Below, piece after piece: positions 47,056-55,437 of a DNA stretch of 64,000 nucleotides. Positions within the stretch are counted from its first letter, which is position 1. Every line of letters begins with the position of its first letter. This stretch comes from Ignavibacterium sp. Lineage in GTDB: Bacteria > Bacteroidota > Ignavibacteria > Ignavibacteriales > Ignavibacteriaceae. A program made the translations under genes and the position numbers. Where the stretch lies: positions 166,669 to 230,668 of the forward strand of contig JAGXRK010000019.1 of the NCBI GenBank assembly GCA_018335755.1, given 5' to 3'. The notes under the pieces were generated by a model, which saw only the letters and a list, made by a program, of their open reading frames with translations, did not search any database and was not told the DNA's origin.

Positions 47056-49770
47056 CTAATCCTCCTCATCAAAATTTCTGAGCTTAATAGTATCTTTAGT
47101 TATGAGATTAAGCAGATTGATCATTTCGATCAGCTGGTCGCCCTCAACAATATTAGCTTTTCTATAAAGTGGTTTATCAGATCTACTGATCTTTCCGGTA
47201 CATATAACGAACATTCTTTCGAAGCCGGCTTTTGCTGACTTTGCATTTACAAAGTCCTCCCAGTCCTGTGCAGCTACATTTTTAGCCAGGAAGCACTTTG
47301 CACGGAATTCTGCATTACTTCTTAGTCTGCCCGATCTTCCTGAAATATAAAATGCTGGTTCATCCTGTAATTCATTTACTACCAGATCCCTGTACCCAAG
47401 TCTAATGAACATTCTTTTTATTAACTCTGTAAATTCATCTACCGTGTACTTTGATAGGTTCGATTTAATAAAATTTATATTTTCCGCCTTGTTTGGTATA
47501 TCCATCGAAAGATCAAAAATTATTTGCCAGTCATACTCACTAATTAATTCTGCTAATGATTCTCCGCTAAGCTCACCAAACATTTCTTTATTAGTAAGTG
47601 ATTTAGCCTCAAGCATATTATAAATAATTTCGTCAAATGAATTTGCCATTAAGTAATTATTGTACACGAGCTGCGGTCCGCTGTAACTTTCTAATCCCAG
47701 ATCTTCTTCGGTCTGCCAATTTGATGAGGGATTCCACCATTGATCAAAGTTAATGATATAATTAATTTTTTTGAGGTTTATTTTAAGTCTTGCTGGTTTA
47801 AGATTCGTCATAAAGATCGGGTAGTCATCACGGGTATAGAATAGATTTAACGCTCTTTTTAAGTCCTCAGGAGAAGAACCACCAACTACGCTTAAATAAC
47901 GAAAATTATATTTATCAAGTATCTTTTCCAATCGCTTCAAACCCAAGGTATCGTATTGAGTAAGCAATAAAGTTTTTCTTCCGTTGCCCGATGTAATTTT
48001 TAACTGGTCAATTAAAAACTTACTCTTTGGGCTTTCGAGATTTGATGATGAAAAATTCTCTATCTGTTTTATTTTATGAATCAGCGAAAACACAGTTGAT
48101 TGAAACTTAAATGGATTTAAACTTTCAATAACTTGTTTTAGTTCATCACGATTCGCAGCTAATAACTGTTGATATTCTTCCACCTGTTCAGGATCGGGTT
48201 CAAACCAGATGTTGCTGCATTTTAAAGGAGAAATTTTTTCGGAAAGATCTTCAATTGGTCGAATAAAATATTTCCAGTTCTGTCCTTCCGGCAAATAGGA
48301 ATCCTGAAAATTCTTTTGATAATTTTCTGGTTTTATGTTTCCGGTCAGCAGCCAAAAATGATCAGGATAAAAACGACGAAAAAGATTTTCAATATCATTA
48401 TCGGAATTAAATGAATTCAAAAACTCATCTACAATAACAAGATCATGCGATCTGTTTATAGATGCATTATCAAGCAAATTATTTAATTCATCGTAATGCT
48501 GATATGAAATTATAAGAACCGAACTTGAAGCACTATCATCAACTAATTTTTCAGTTGAGCTGAATATTGTGTAGCTAATTTCCGGTGCATAATCACTGAT
48601 TCTTCCTAACAAGCCATCCTGCGATTTAACTCTTGAAGAATGCTCTGCATTGCCAAGTCTTGTGTTTTTTATTATAATTAGTGCTGATTTTATCTGGGAT
48701 GTATTAAATAAAAATTTAAGCGCACCCACCATTTGCAATTGTTTATCACTGCCCGGTTCCTCGGCCATAACAGCAAAATTATTATCAGCAAGAAACTTTG
48801 CTCCCTCTTCCTGATGCGGAAGTAAATCAGGAATAACTTTTTTAGTTTTTTCCCAGGTTGCTTTTACACTTCCGGTAATTATATGCTTTAATAACTTCTT
48901 CTCCATTATGGAAGATTTTTTATTCTCAAGAGGGTTAAACGTTTTAGTTGCAACGGTGTTTGTTTGCACAAATCTTAGAACTTTTGTTGAAGTTTTCTTA
49001 AAATCCATTTTCGGAGATTTAGAAATGGATATACGAAAATCTTTTGAGAATTTTACTTCAGAAATTGTAGAAGGATGGATTCTTTCCGGTTTATAATTTA
49101 TTACATGTGTTGCCAGATCATCAATACCTGGAATCATAAATCGCTTAACTTCGGGCACAGGTAAATTACTCACATCAACGATATGGTGCGTCAGATCAAA
49201 TATTTTTTCATTAGTGAACTTATTATCATTTAATAGTTCAATTTCAAAAACTTCTGTTTTTATTTCTGATAGTTTATCTATTACCACAGGAGGATTTACA
49301 AGAAGATCAATGCTTTTAATTTCTGAAAAATTGAATTTAAATTTATGTTCTTTTGAAGTTGCTCCGGTTATTGTAAAGTCGTAAGGAGAAATCTGAGTAA
49401 CAATCTCAATTAAAAAATTCTTCTTTACAGTTTCTTCATCAGATAGTAAAAGTTTGTTATTGAATGATAAATTCTGAGGTTTTGCAATAGTAAAAAAAAC
49501 AAGAACAGCTTTCGGACGCTTCAATGACAGTTTTTCCTTTATTGGAAAAACCTTTATCTGGCTGAATTGAAATTTAGACTTATAAGTAATCGGTATTTCA
49601 AAAGCATCTAAATGGATATCTTTTGAAGACCTAAGTAATTCTGCTCCCAGCTGACCAAACTCTATATGGGTAAGTGAAGGCAGTCTTAACCATTTAGAGA
49701 ATTCATAATAATCAGTATATTCAATTTTGGATACAGAAGTAGCAACCTTTTGTCTGACTTTTTTCAGCAT
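47056..49770 (-). CDS. Degenerate SNF2-fold protein with Mrr-like C-terminus (904 aa)
   Basis: A 904-residue protein with three parts. Residues 1-300 are beta-rich and unrecognised. Residues about 310-725 follow the SNF2 layout: LLPHQEEGAKFLADN, a Walker A position reading AEEPGSDKQLQ (Lys343 kept, GKT lost), IVDEFLNS for motif II (Asp448, Glu449), WLLTGN for motif III, RKTLLLTQY, and INFDQWWNPSSNWQ for motif V. The HRIGQ arginine finger is replaced by LGLESYSGP. Residues about 778-890 resemble an Mrr-type restriction fold (LIKRMFIRLGYRDL, RAKCFLAK, FVICTGKISRSD, IVEGDQLIEMI) with an uncertain active site. It follows an unknown 176-residue gene by 9 bases. ATPase activity is doubtful; a structural DNA- or protein-binding role is inferred. 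Confidence 0.75.
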   Translation of the reverse strand: MLKKVRQKVATSVSKIEYTDYYEFSKWLRLPSLTHIEFGQLGAELLRSSKDIHLDAFEIPITYKSKFQFSQIKVFPIKEKLSLKRPKAVLVFFTIAKPQNLSFNNKLLLSDEETVKKNFLIEIVTQISPYDFTITGATSKEHKFKFNFSEIKSIDLLVNPPVVIDKLSEIKTEVFEIELLNDNKFTNEKIFDLTHHIVDVSNLPVPEVKRFMIPGIDDLATHVINYKPERIHPSTISEVKFSKDFRISISKSPKMDFKKTSTKVLRFVQTNTVATKTFNPLENKKSSIMEKKLLKHIITGSVKATWEKTKKVIPDLLPHQEEGAKFLADNNFAVMAEEPGSDKQLQMVGALKFLFNTSQIKSALIIIKNTRLGNAEHSSRVKSQDGLLGRISDYAPEISYTIFSSTEKLVDDSASSSVLIISYQHYDELNNLLDNASINRSHDLVIVDEFLNSFNSDNDIENLFRRFYPDHFWLLTGNIKPENYQKNFQDSYLPEGQNWKYFIRPIEDLSEKISPLKCSNIWFEPDPEQVEEYQQLLAANRDELKQVIESLNPFKFQSTVFSLIHKIKQIENFSSSNLESPKSKFLIDQLKITSGNGRKTLLLTQYDTLGLKRLEKILDKYNFRYLSVVGGSSPEDLKRALNLFYTRDDYPIFMTNLKPARLKINLKKINYIINFDQWWNPSSNWQTEEDLGLESYSGPQLVYNNYLMANSFDEIIYNMLEAKSLTNKEMFGELSGESLAELISEYDWQIIFDLSMDIPNKAENINFIKSNLSKYTVDEFTELIKRMFIRLGYRDLVVNELQDEPAFYISGRSGRLRSNAEFRAKCFLAKNVAAQDWEDFVNAKSAKAGFERMFVICTGKISRSDKPLYRKANIVEGDQLIEMINLLNLITKDTIKLRNFDEED

Positions 49771-49779
49771 TTCTATGAT

Positions 49780-50310
49780 TTAGTCGTTTGTTCGCTGACT
49801 TTGAACTTGTTCACAAGCAATTCTAAGTCTTTCAAATGGCTCATCAAGGTTTCTATGTTCGGCAATTTTTTCCAGGCTTTCTTTAATTCCCTGAAGTTCA
49901 GATTCAAATTTTTTAGAAGTCTCAATAAAAAGTTTTTGAGTTCCGTCAACTTGTTTGACTTCTTCAAGTTTTGAACTGGCTCTGGATTTACCCTTTTCAT
50001 CACTAGTAGCGCGGACGACCCTGATAGCCTGTTTAGCATTTGCACCTAAAAACAAAGAATCTTTGACAAGTATCAAATCGATCTGTTCATTAATTGCATT
50101 CAGAAGCGGAACTGATATTAATTCAACCAGAACGTGCTCTAGCAAAACTTCTCCATAAAGAGTTTTTTGAAAGGCAGTCGGTTTAATTGGTGCTGTCACC
50201 CTGAATTCCAGAGGTTTCGTTTCAGCATCAGTAACCAGTATGGCTCCCATTACTCCCCCGCTATCCTCAAGAGAGTATGTCTCTAAAAAAGCAATTTTAC
50301 CTATTTCCAT
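49780..50310 (-). CDS. Unknown protein paired with the SNF2-like gene (176 aa)
   Basis: Not recognised. The N-terminal part (about 1-110) is beta-rich with one amphipathic helix (LLEHVLVELISVPLLNAIN). A short basic stretch follows (about 112-124), and the rest (about 125-176) is a charged heptad-like helix, ESELQGIKESLEKIAEHRNL, consistent with a coiled coil. No signal peptide or membrane segment. Its stop is 9 bases before the SNF2-like ATG, so the two form an operon and probably a complex. Confidence 0.7.
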   Translation of the reverse strand: MEIGKIAFLETYSLEDSGGVMGAILVTDAETKPLEFRVTAPIKPTAFQKTLYGEVLLEHVLVELISVPLLNAINEQIDLILVKDSLFLGANAKQAIRVVRATSDEKGKSRASSKLEEVKQVDGTQKLFIETSKKFESELQGIKESLEKIAEHRNLDEPFERLRIACEQVQSQRTND

Positions 50311-50790
50311 TTTGTTCTCCGATTTTTTTGATTATTAAAATTTATTTGATCAACCTTATTACTTCATAAGAAGTGCCAGAGTAAAACTTTTACTCTTCTC
50401 AAAATCATAGAAAAAAAATTTACTGCTCCCCACAAGGACTAAAGATATAAAACCTAATAATCCTGTTAATTTTTCTTAAAAATGAGGTTTTTAATTCTTT
50501 TATTCATTTGAGATTGAAGAAACTAAGTAAATTTTTCTTAAGCAAGAACAAAAATTCCGATTGAAGGAAATAAAGAGTTTTATTTTGAATCCTACTAAAA
50601 ATTGTAAAAAAATTTGCAATTATTGTAATTATTACCGGAATTCAAATATTTTGTATTCTAACTGGTTTAAGAATAAATGAATTTTTCTCTTAGATTTTTG
50701 TTGTTATTGCTTGATTATTTGGGGACTAAGGTCTATTTTTAAGTAGACTTAATCTAAATAATATTTAAAATTGATGTTGACGGAATAAAA
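50311..50790. other. Gene-free 480-base divergent region
   Basis: Very AT-rich; no credible open frame. It must hold promoters for the SNF2-like operon (left) and for feoAB (right). A candidate operator at 50731-50752 is listed separately. Nothing else was recognised. Confidence 0.6.
50731..50752 (+). promoter_or_regulatory. Candidate metal-regulator site before feoA
   Basis: TTAAG-TAGA-CTTAA (50739-50752) is a perfect interrupted palindrome, and GTCTA/TAGAC (50731-50748) forms a second overlapping one. It lies 39 bases before feoA. Fur- or DtxR/MntR-type control of feo is common; which protein would bind is not shown. Confidence 0.35.
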
Positions 50791-51012
50791 ATGAAAACTG
50801 CTGCAAGTTTAAGATTTGGCGAAAAAGTAATAATAAGCGATATAGATTCTTCAAACCCATCATTCAGAAGACTATTAGAAGTTGGCTTTACCCCAGGACA
50901 GGAAATCCAACTCATTAACACTTCTGCGTTCAGTGATCCAATGGCATTTGCAGTAAGAGGTACTTTAATTGCCATCCGGAAAAATGAAGCAGAATGTATA
51001 ATAGTTTCGTAG
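50791..51012 (+). CDS. feoA: Ferrous iron transport protein FeoA
   Basis: A 73-residue SH3-like cytoplasmic partner of FeoB. It has the family pattern RLLEVGFTPGQEIQLINTS and a C-terminal beta end AVRGTLIAIRKNEAECI. GGA lies about 7 bases before the ATG. It ends 4 bases before the FeoB ATG at 51017. Confidence 0.92.
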   Translation: MKTAASLRFGEKVIISDIDSSNPSFRRLLEVGFTPGQEIQLINTSAFSDPMAFAVRGTLIAIRKNEAECIIVS

Positions 51013-51016
51013 CTTG

Positions 51017-53059
51017 ATGAACTCTCCTGTTCTAACTGAACTACCACTAATAACATTAGTAGGTCCGCCCAACTCGGGTAAAACCACTCTTTTCAATTAT
51101 TTAAGTGGAAAGAAATTTAAGACTGTTAACTATCCAGGCTCCACAGTTGAGTATTCTACTGCAAAAATCTTAAGTAAGTATAATCTTCAAGCAGATCTGC
51201 TCGATTCACCGGGAATAATTAGTTTAAATCCAGGCTCCCCGGATGAAGAAGTATCGGTAAGCTCACTTTACAATCATCCCAAACTTGGCTCACCTGATCT
51301 TGTGATAGTTACAGTCGATGCCAGTCAGATAACACGCCATTTATTCCTGGCAAAACAACTTGTTATGTCAGGGTTCAAAATGATAATTGCTGTGACTATG
51401 GTTGATCTTCTTCACAGACGCAATTTAACAGTTTCCAGCAAAAAGTTAAGTGAAGAATTAGGTTGTGATGTTGTTTTAATTGATGGAAGAACCGGCAAAG
51501 GAATTAACGACATTATTGATCTTATAAAAAACAATATTGAATCTCTATCATCTGATGGGAGAATATTACCAACAAGAACATTTTCAGATTCGGATAAAAA
51601 TGAATTGCTTGGCATTTACCACGAGTTAGAAGGAATTGAAAATAAAGTACTTGAGCCATTAAATAAGAAGAGCGGTGATGTAAATTTAGAAAAAGCTAAC
51701 GCAAAACTTATTGTCTTAAATCCGACGATAAAGGAAGCAATTAATAAACCCGATGAAATTACTTTAAGAATAGATAAATTTTTATTACACCGTATCTGGG
51801 GACTGTTCTTTTTCTTCTTGATAATGGCTGCAACTTTCACTTCCATTTTCTGGATAGCTGATCCATTTATGGGTTACGTAGATGATTTTTTTGCTTTACT
51901 TGCTGAATCAGCGTCAGAATTTCTAGGTGATGGATGGGTCAGTAATTTTGTTGCAGACGGAGTCATTACGGGAACAGGGGCTGTACTTGTATTTTTACCG
52001 CAGATTTTAATGCTATTTCTCATACTCGGGTTACTTGAAGATACCGGCTACCTTGCCCGTGGTGCAATGTTAATTGACAGACCCCTTTCCAAAATTGGGC
52101 TAAATGGAAAGTCATTTGTACCAATGTTATCCGGATTTGCTTGTGCAATTCCCGCTATGATGGCTGCAAGAACAATTGCAAACAGAAAAGAAAGATTACT
52201 GACGATTTTTATCATTCCTTTAATGAGCTGCAGCGCAAGACTTCCAGTTTATGCACTTTTGATTGCCTTTTTAATACCAGGTGATAAACCCTGGATTGGC
52301 GGATTAATTCTTGCGACAATATATATATTCAGTATTGTAAGCTCGCTCATAGCTGCCGCAATTATAAATAAGTACAATAAAAGTCTTTTAAAAGCTAAAG
52401 ACGACTCCTCATTTATTTTAGAACTGCCGGCTTACAGGGTTCCTAAACCCCTGATAGTTATAAGAAATTCTTTTGAAAGTGCTAAACAATATATAACACA
52501 TGCAGGACCGGTTATATTAGTTTTTTCAATTGTACTTTGGTTCTTAACCTACTTTCCAAATCATTCACCGGAAATTCCTGATGCTCAGTTAATGGATAAA
52601 ACAGAATTAGCCGAATCAATTACTGCTGAAAGATTATCATCGTCATATGCATCAATTCTGGGTAAAGTTATTGAACCGGTTATGACACCCATTGGAATGG
52701 ACTGGCGCGTGGGTGTATCATTAATTGCTACATTTGCAGCACGTGAAGTATTTGTAAGCTCAATGGCACTAATATTTAAGGTAACGGCTGACGAGGAAAG
52801 CCTTCAGTCATCAATACTTACTTCAATGAGATCAGCAAAAAATGATAAAACGGGCGAATTACTTTTTACCCCTGCAACAATAATTGGGTTAATAGTGTTT
52901 TTTATTTTTGCACTGCAATGTATATCAACGCTTGCTGTAAGCCGAAAAGAAACCGGAAGCTGGCGAATACCTTTTCTGCAAGTCACTTTATTTACAGTTT
53001 TAGCTTATCTTTTTACATTTATTACAGTAAACGGACTAAGATTTTTAGGTTTACCTTAG
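51017..53059 (+). CDS. feoB: Ferrous iron transporter FeoB
   Basis: Inner-membrane Fe2+ uptake protein with an N-terminal GTPase. The 680-residue product shows the G1 motif GPPNSGKTTLFNYLSG (about 16), DSPGIISL (G3), and TMVDLLHRR (G4; NxxD reads MVDL), followed by a helical linker and the membrane part with two Gate motifs (FVPMLSGFACAIPAMMAART and the AAREVFVSSMAL region). Preferred start is ATG at 51017; a TTG lies one codon earlier. The Fur-family gene follows at 76 bases. Confidence 0.95.
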   Translation: MNSPVLTELPLITLVGPPNSGKTTLFNYLSGKKFKTVNYPGSTVEYSTAKILSKYNLQADLLDSPGIISLNPGSPDEEVSVSSLYNHPKLGSPDLVIVTVDASQITRHLFLAKQLVMSGFKMIIAVTMVDLLHRRNLTVSSKKLSEELGCDVVLIDGRTGKGINDIIDLIKNNIESLSSDGRILPTRTFSDSDKNELLGIYHELEGIENKVLEPLNKKSGDVNLEKANAKLIVLNPTIKEAINKPDEITLRIDKFLLHRIWGLFFFFLIMAATFTSIFWIADPFMGYVDDFFALLAESASEFLGDGWVSNFVADGVITGTGAVLVFLPQILMLFLILGLLEDTGYLARGAMLIDRPLSKIGLNGKSFVPMLSGFACAIPAMMAARTIANRKERLLTIFIIPLMSCSARLPVYALLIAFLIPGDKPWIGGLILATIYIFSIVSSLIAAAIINKYNKSLLKAKDDSSFILELPAYRVPKPLIVIRNSFESAKQYITHAGPVILVFSIVLWFLTYFPNHSPEIPDAQLMDKTELAESITAERLSSSYASILGKVIEPVMTPIGMDWRVGVSLIATFAAREVFVSSMALIFKVTADEESLQSSILTSMRSAKNDKTGELLFTPATIIGLIVFFIFALQCISTLAVSRKETGSWRIPFLQVTLFTVLAYLFTFITVNGLRFLGLP

Positions 53060-53135
53060 ATTTATTTTTCTTGCTATTAGTAAATAGTACATTTATTTTT
53101 GGAGTAAATTCTAAATAAACCTGCCGGAAAAAAAA

Positions 53136-53582
53136 TTGAAAAATCAAAAAGCTGAAGAAATATTCCGAGATTTTCTAAAAAGAGGTAAAAACCGAATAAC
53201 ACCAGAAAGATTTGAGGTTTTAGATGCTGCTCTGGATCACGATGGTCATTTTGGAGCAGATGATCTTTTCATTAAAATGAAAAATGATAATTCACGTGTA
53301 TCAAGAGCTACCGTTTATAATACACTTGAGTTATTAGCTCAATGCGAACTAATCAGCAGAAGAAATTTTGGCGATAATATCACCCGCTTTGAGAGTAATT
53401 ATAAAAGACAAACCCACGACCACCTTATATGTATTGATTGCGGAAAAATTGTTGAATTTTCGGAGCCAAAGATTAAAAAACTTCCCGCTTCAATATGTGA
53501 AGAGCTGGGTTTTGAACTGGATAGTTATTCGTTCAACATCTTTGCACGCTGTAAAGATAAATCTCAGTGCAAACAGAATTAA
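53136..53582 (+). CDS. Fur-family transcriptional regulator
   Basis: A 148-residue regulator with the N-terminal winged helix (RITPERFEVLDA, SRATVYNTLELL recognition helix) and the metal-binding C-terminal domain (THDHLICIDCGKIVEF with His and Cys ligands). A second Cys pair (ARCKDKSQC) completes the structural zinc site. Fur, Zur and PerR cannot be separated by eye; placement after feoAB suggests iron. The start is TTG at 53136; the next Met is too far inside. Confidence 0.9.
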   Translation: MKNQKAEEIFRDFLKRGKNRITPERFEVLDAALDHDGHFGADDLFIKMKNDNSRVSRATVYNTLELLAQCELISRRNFGDNITRFESNYKRQTHDHLICIDCGKIVEFSEPKIKKLPASICEELGFELDSYSFNIFARCKDKSQCKQN

Positions 53583-53622
53583 TAGTCAATAATTATAATT
53601 TCCAAATAAAAAAGTCTGTTTT

Positions 53623-54339
53623 ATGAAATCAACTAAGTATCCGCTTAGCTGGAAGAAAAAAGAATTTTTGATAAAAATATTTTGTTCAATACCAAATATT
53701 GCAACTGGTATTCTTATCAAAGCAGGTAAAGCAAATTTTGTTGTTGACCCCGGTGATGGAATTCTTCGTGATTTAAACAAGGAATTATCACCTGAAGAGA
53801 TATTAAAAATATCAAATCTGTTTATTACCCACGGACATCATGATCATGTCGGCGGTGTCTGGTCTTTGCTTACATATATGAGAGTGATGAATAAAAAATC
53901 TCCGTTGAACATTCATTTTCCTAAAGGCTGTGTGGAAATTGAAACCATCCATGGTGCATTTCAAAAAGTATATTCCGGCTCACTATCTTATACTATAACT
54001 TTGAATGAGATTGACGGAAATAGAAAGTTGAGAAGTAAAAACGTTAATATTAAACCATTTCCTGTAATTCACCGGGAATATCTTCAGGATGGTGTTACAA
54101 CCAGACAGGTTCCTGCTCTTGGATACAATTTTTCATTTGATAATATGAAAATATGTTATGGCGGTGATACTGCTTATTGTGATGAGCTTGTCCGCCACGC
54201 AAAAAATGCAGATCTGGCTATTATAGAAGCAGGTCATGAAGATGATGATGAACATAATGATATGCATATGACTCTTGCTGAAGCCAAATCTATTGGTGAA
54301 ACCGCCAGGGAATATTTCCTGGTGCATGTACCTGAGTAA
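53623..54339 (+). CDS. MBL-fold hydrolase, RNase Z-like
   Basis: A 238-residue metallo-beta-lactamase-fold protein with the HGHHDHVGG zinc motif (about 67-75), further ligands in IHREYL and the YGGDTAYCDE segment. It looks like the RNase Z/arylsulfatase subgroup but has a short C-terminal part, ending FLVHVPE rather than the tRNase end with its own His. Substrate unknown. It is 40 bases after the Fur gene and 27 before the PD40 gene. Confidence 0.82.
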   Translation: MKSTKYPLSWKKKEFLIKIFCSIPNIATGILIKAGKANFVVDPGDGILRDLNKELSPEEILKISNLFITHGHHDHVGGVWSLLTYMRVMNKKSPLNIHFPKGCVEIETIHGAFQKVYSGSLSYTITLNEIDGNRKLRSKNVNIKPFPVIHREYLQDGVTTRQVPALGYNFSFDNMKICYGGDTAYCDELVRHAKNADLAIIEAGHEDDDEHNDMHMTLAEAKSIGETAREYFLVHVPE

Positions 54340-54366
54340 ATCAATTAAAAATATTTTAAGGAAATT

Positions 54367-55422
54367 ATGAAGCATTTAATCAATTCAATTGTTTTTATAG
54401 TGAGTATATTATTTCAAATTCAGATTCAAAGCCAGAATGCAGATGATCCATACCGTTTTGAAGGTGAAAAATATTTTAAAAATATAAAAATGCTTACTGA
54501 TTACGGCGAAAATGCAGAAGCTTACTTTTCTTTTGATGATAAAAAATTAATCTATCAGACTTCTTACGATGAAATGGAATGTGATCAGATCTATACGATG
54601 AACATTGATGGTTCAGAAAAAACCCTGGTATCAACCGGGAAAGGAAGAACAACATGCGCTTATTTCTATCCTGATAACAATAAAATCCTTTATGCCTCAA
54701 CTCACCATTATGATGATGGCTGCCTAACCCCACCCGACAGATCAAAAGGATATGTTTGGAAATTATATGATGAGTTTGACATTTTTATGGCTGATGCTGA
54801 CGGCAGTAATGTTGTTCAAATTACAAATTCCTCTAAATATGATGCAGAAGCAACCATCTCACCCAAAGGTGATAAAATTGTTTTTACATCAACAAGGGAT
54901 GGTGATCCTGAAATTTATGTTATGGATCTTGACGGAAGCAATCAGACAAGGATAACTTTTGAAAAAGGATATGACGGGGGGGCTTTCTTTTCACCTGATG
55001 GAAACAAGATTGTTTTTAGGGCAAGCAGACCTGAAACAGAAAATGAGTTAAGAGATTATGAAGAACTTGTAAAGGATAATTTATTGCGTCCAACTAAATT
55101 TGAAATATTTGTTGTAGATTCCGATGGAAGCAATATGAAACAAGTTACTGATCTCGGTAAAGCAAGTTTCGCTCCATTTTTTCATCCAGGTGGAGAAAAA
55201 ATAATTTTCTCATCTAATTACGGTGGGAAAAATCCACGAGATTTTAATTTATTCATTGTCAACATTGATGGAACAGGCTTAGAGCAGGTAACTTTCAGCG
55301 GAACATTTGACGGCTTCCCAATGTTTTCCAACGATGGCAAGTATTTAGTTTTTGCCTCCAACAGGTTTAATAAAAAAGAAGGCGATACAAATGTTTTTAT
55401 TGCTGAATGGATTGAACACTAA
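54367..55422 (+). CDS. TolB-like (PD40) beta-propeller protein
   Basis: A 351-residue exported protein: signal peptide (about 1-22) and six or so PD40/WD40-like blades of the form YxMDxDGSNxxxxT followed by SPDGxKIVF (for example IYTMNIDGSEK, IYVMDLDGSNQTRIT, LFIVNIDGTGLEQVT). This is the TolB-type propeller fold, used for protein or glycan contacts in the periplasm. AAGGAAATT precedes the ATG. It is 15 bases before the M28 peptidase gene, suggesting joint action or a shared substrate. Confidence 0.88.
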   Translation: MKHLINSIVFIVSILFQIQIQSQNADDPYRFEGEKYFKNIKMLTDYGENAEAYFSFDDKKLIYQTSYDEMECDQIYTMNIDGSEKTLVSTGKGRTTCAYFYPDNNKILYASTHHYDDGCLTPPDRSKGYVWKLYDEFDIFMADADGSNVVQITNSSKYDAEATISPKGDKIVFTSTRDGDPEIYVMDLDGSNQTRITFEKGYDGGAFFSPDGNKIVFRASRPETENELRDYEELVKDNLLRPTKFEIFVVDSDGSNMKQVTDLGKASFAPFFHPGGEKIIFSSNYGGKNPRDFNLFIVNIDGTGLEQVTFSGTFDGFPMFSNDGKYLVFASNRFNKKEGDTNVFIAEWIEH

Positions 55423-55437
55423 AATCAAAGATTAAAA

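Noticed and set aside
49773..50045. A 90-codon minus-strand frame
   Set aside because: It lies inside the 176-residue gene in another frame and has no start signal of its own.
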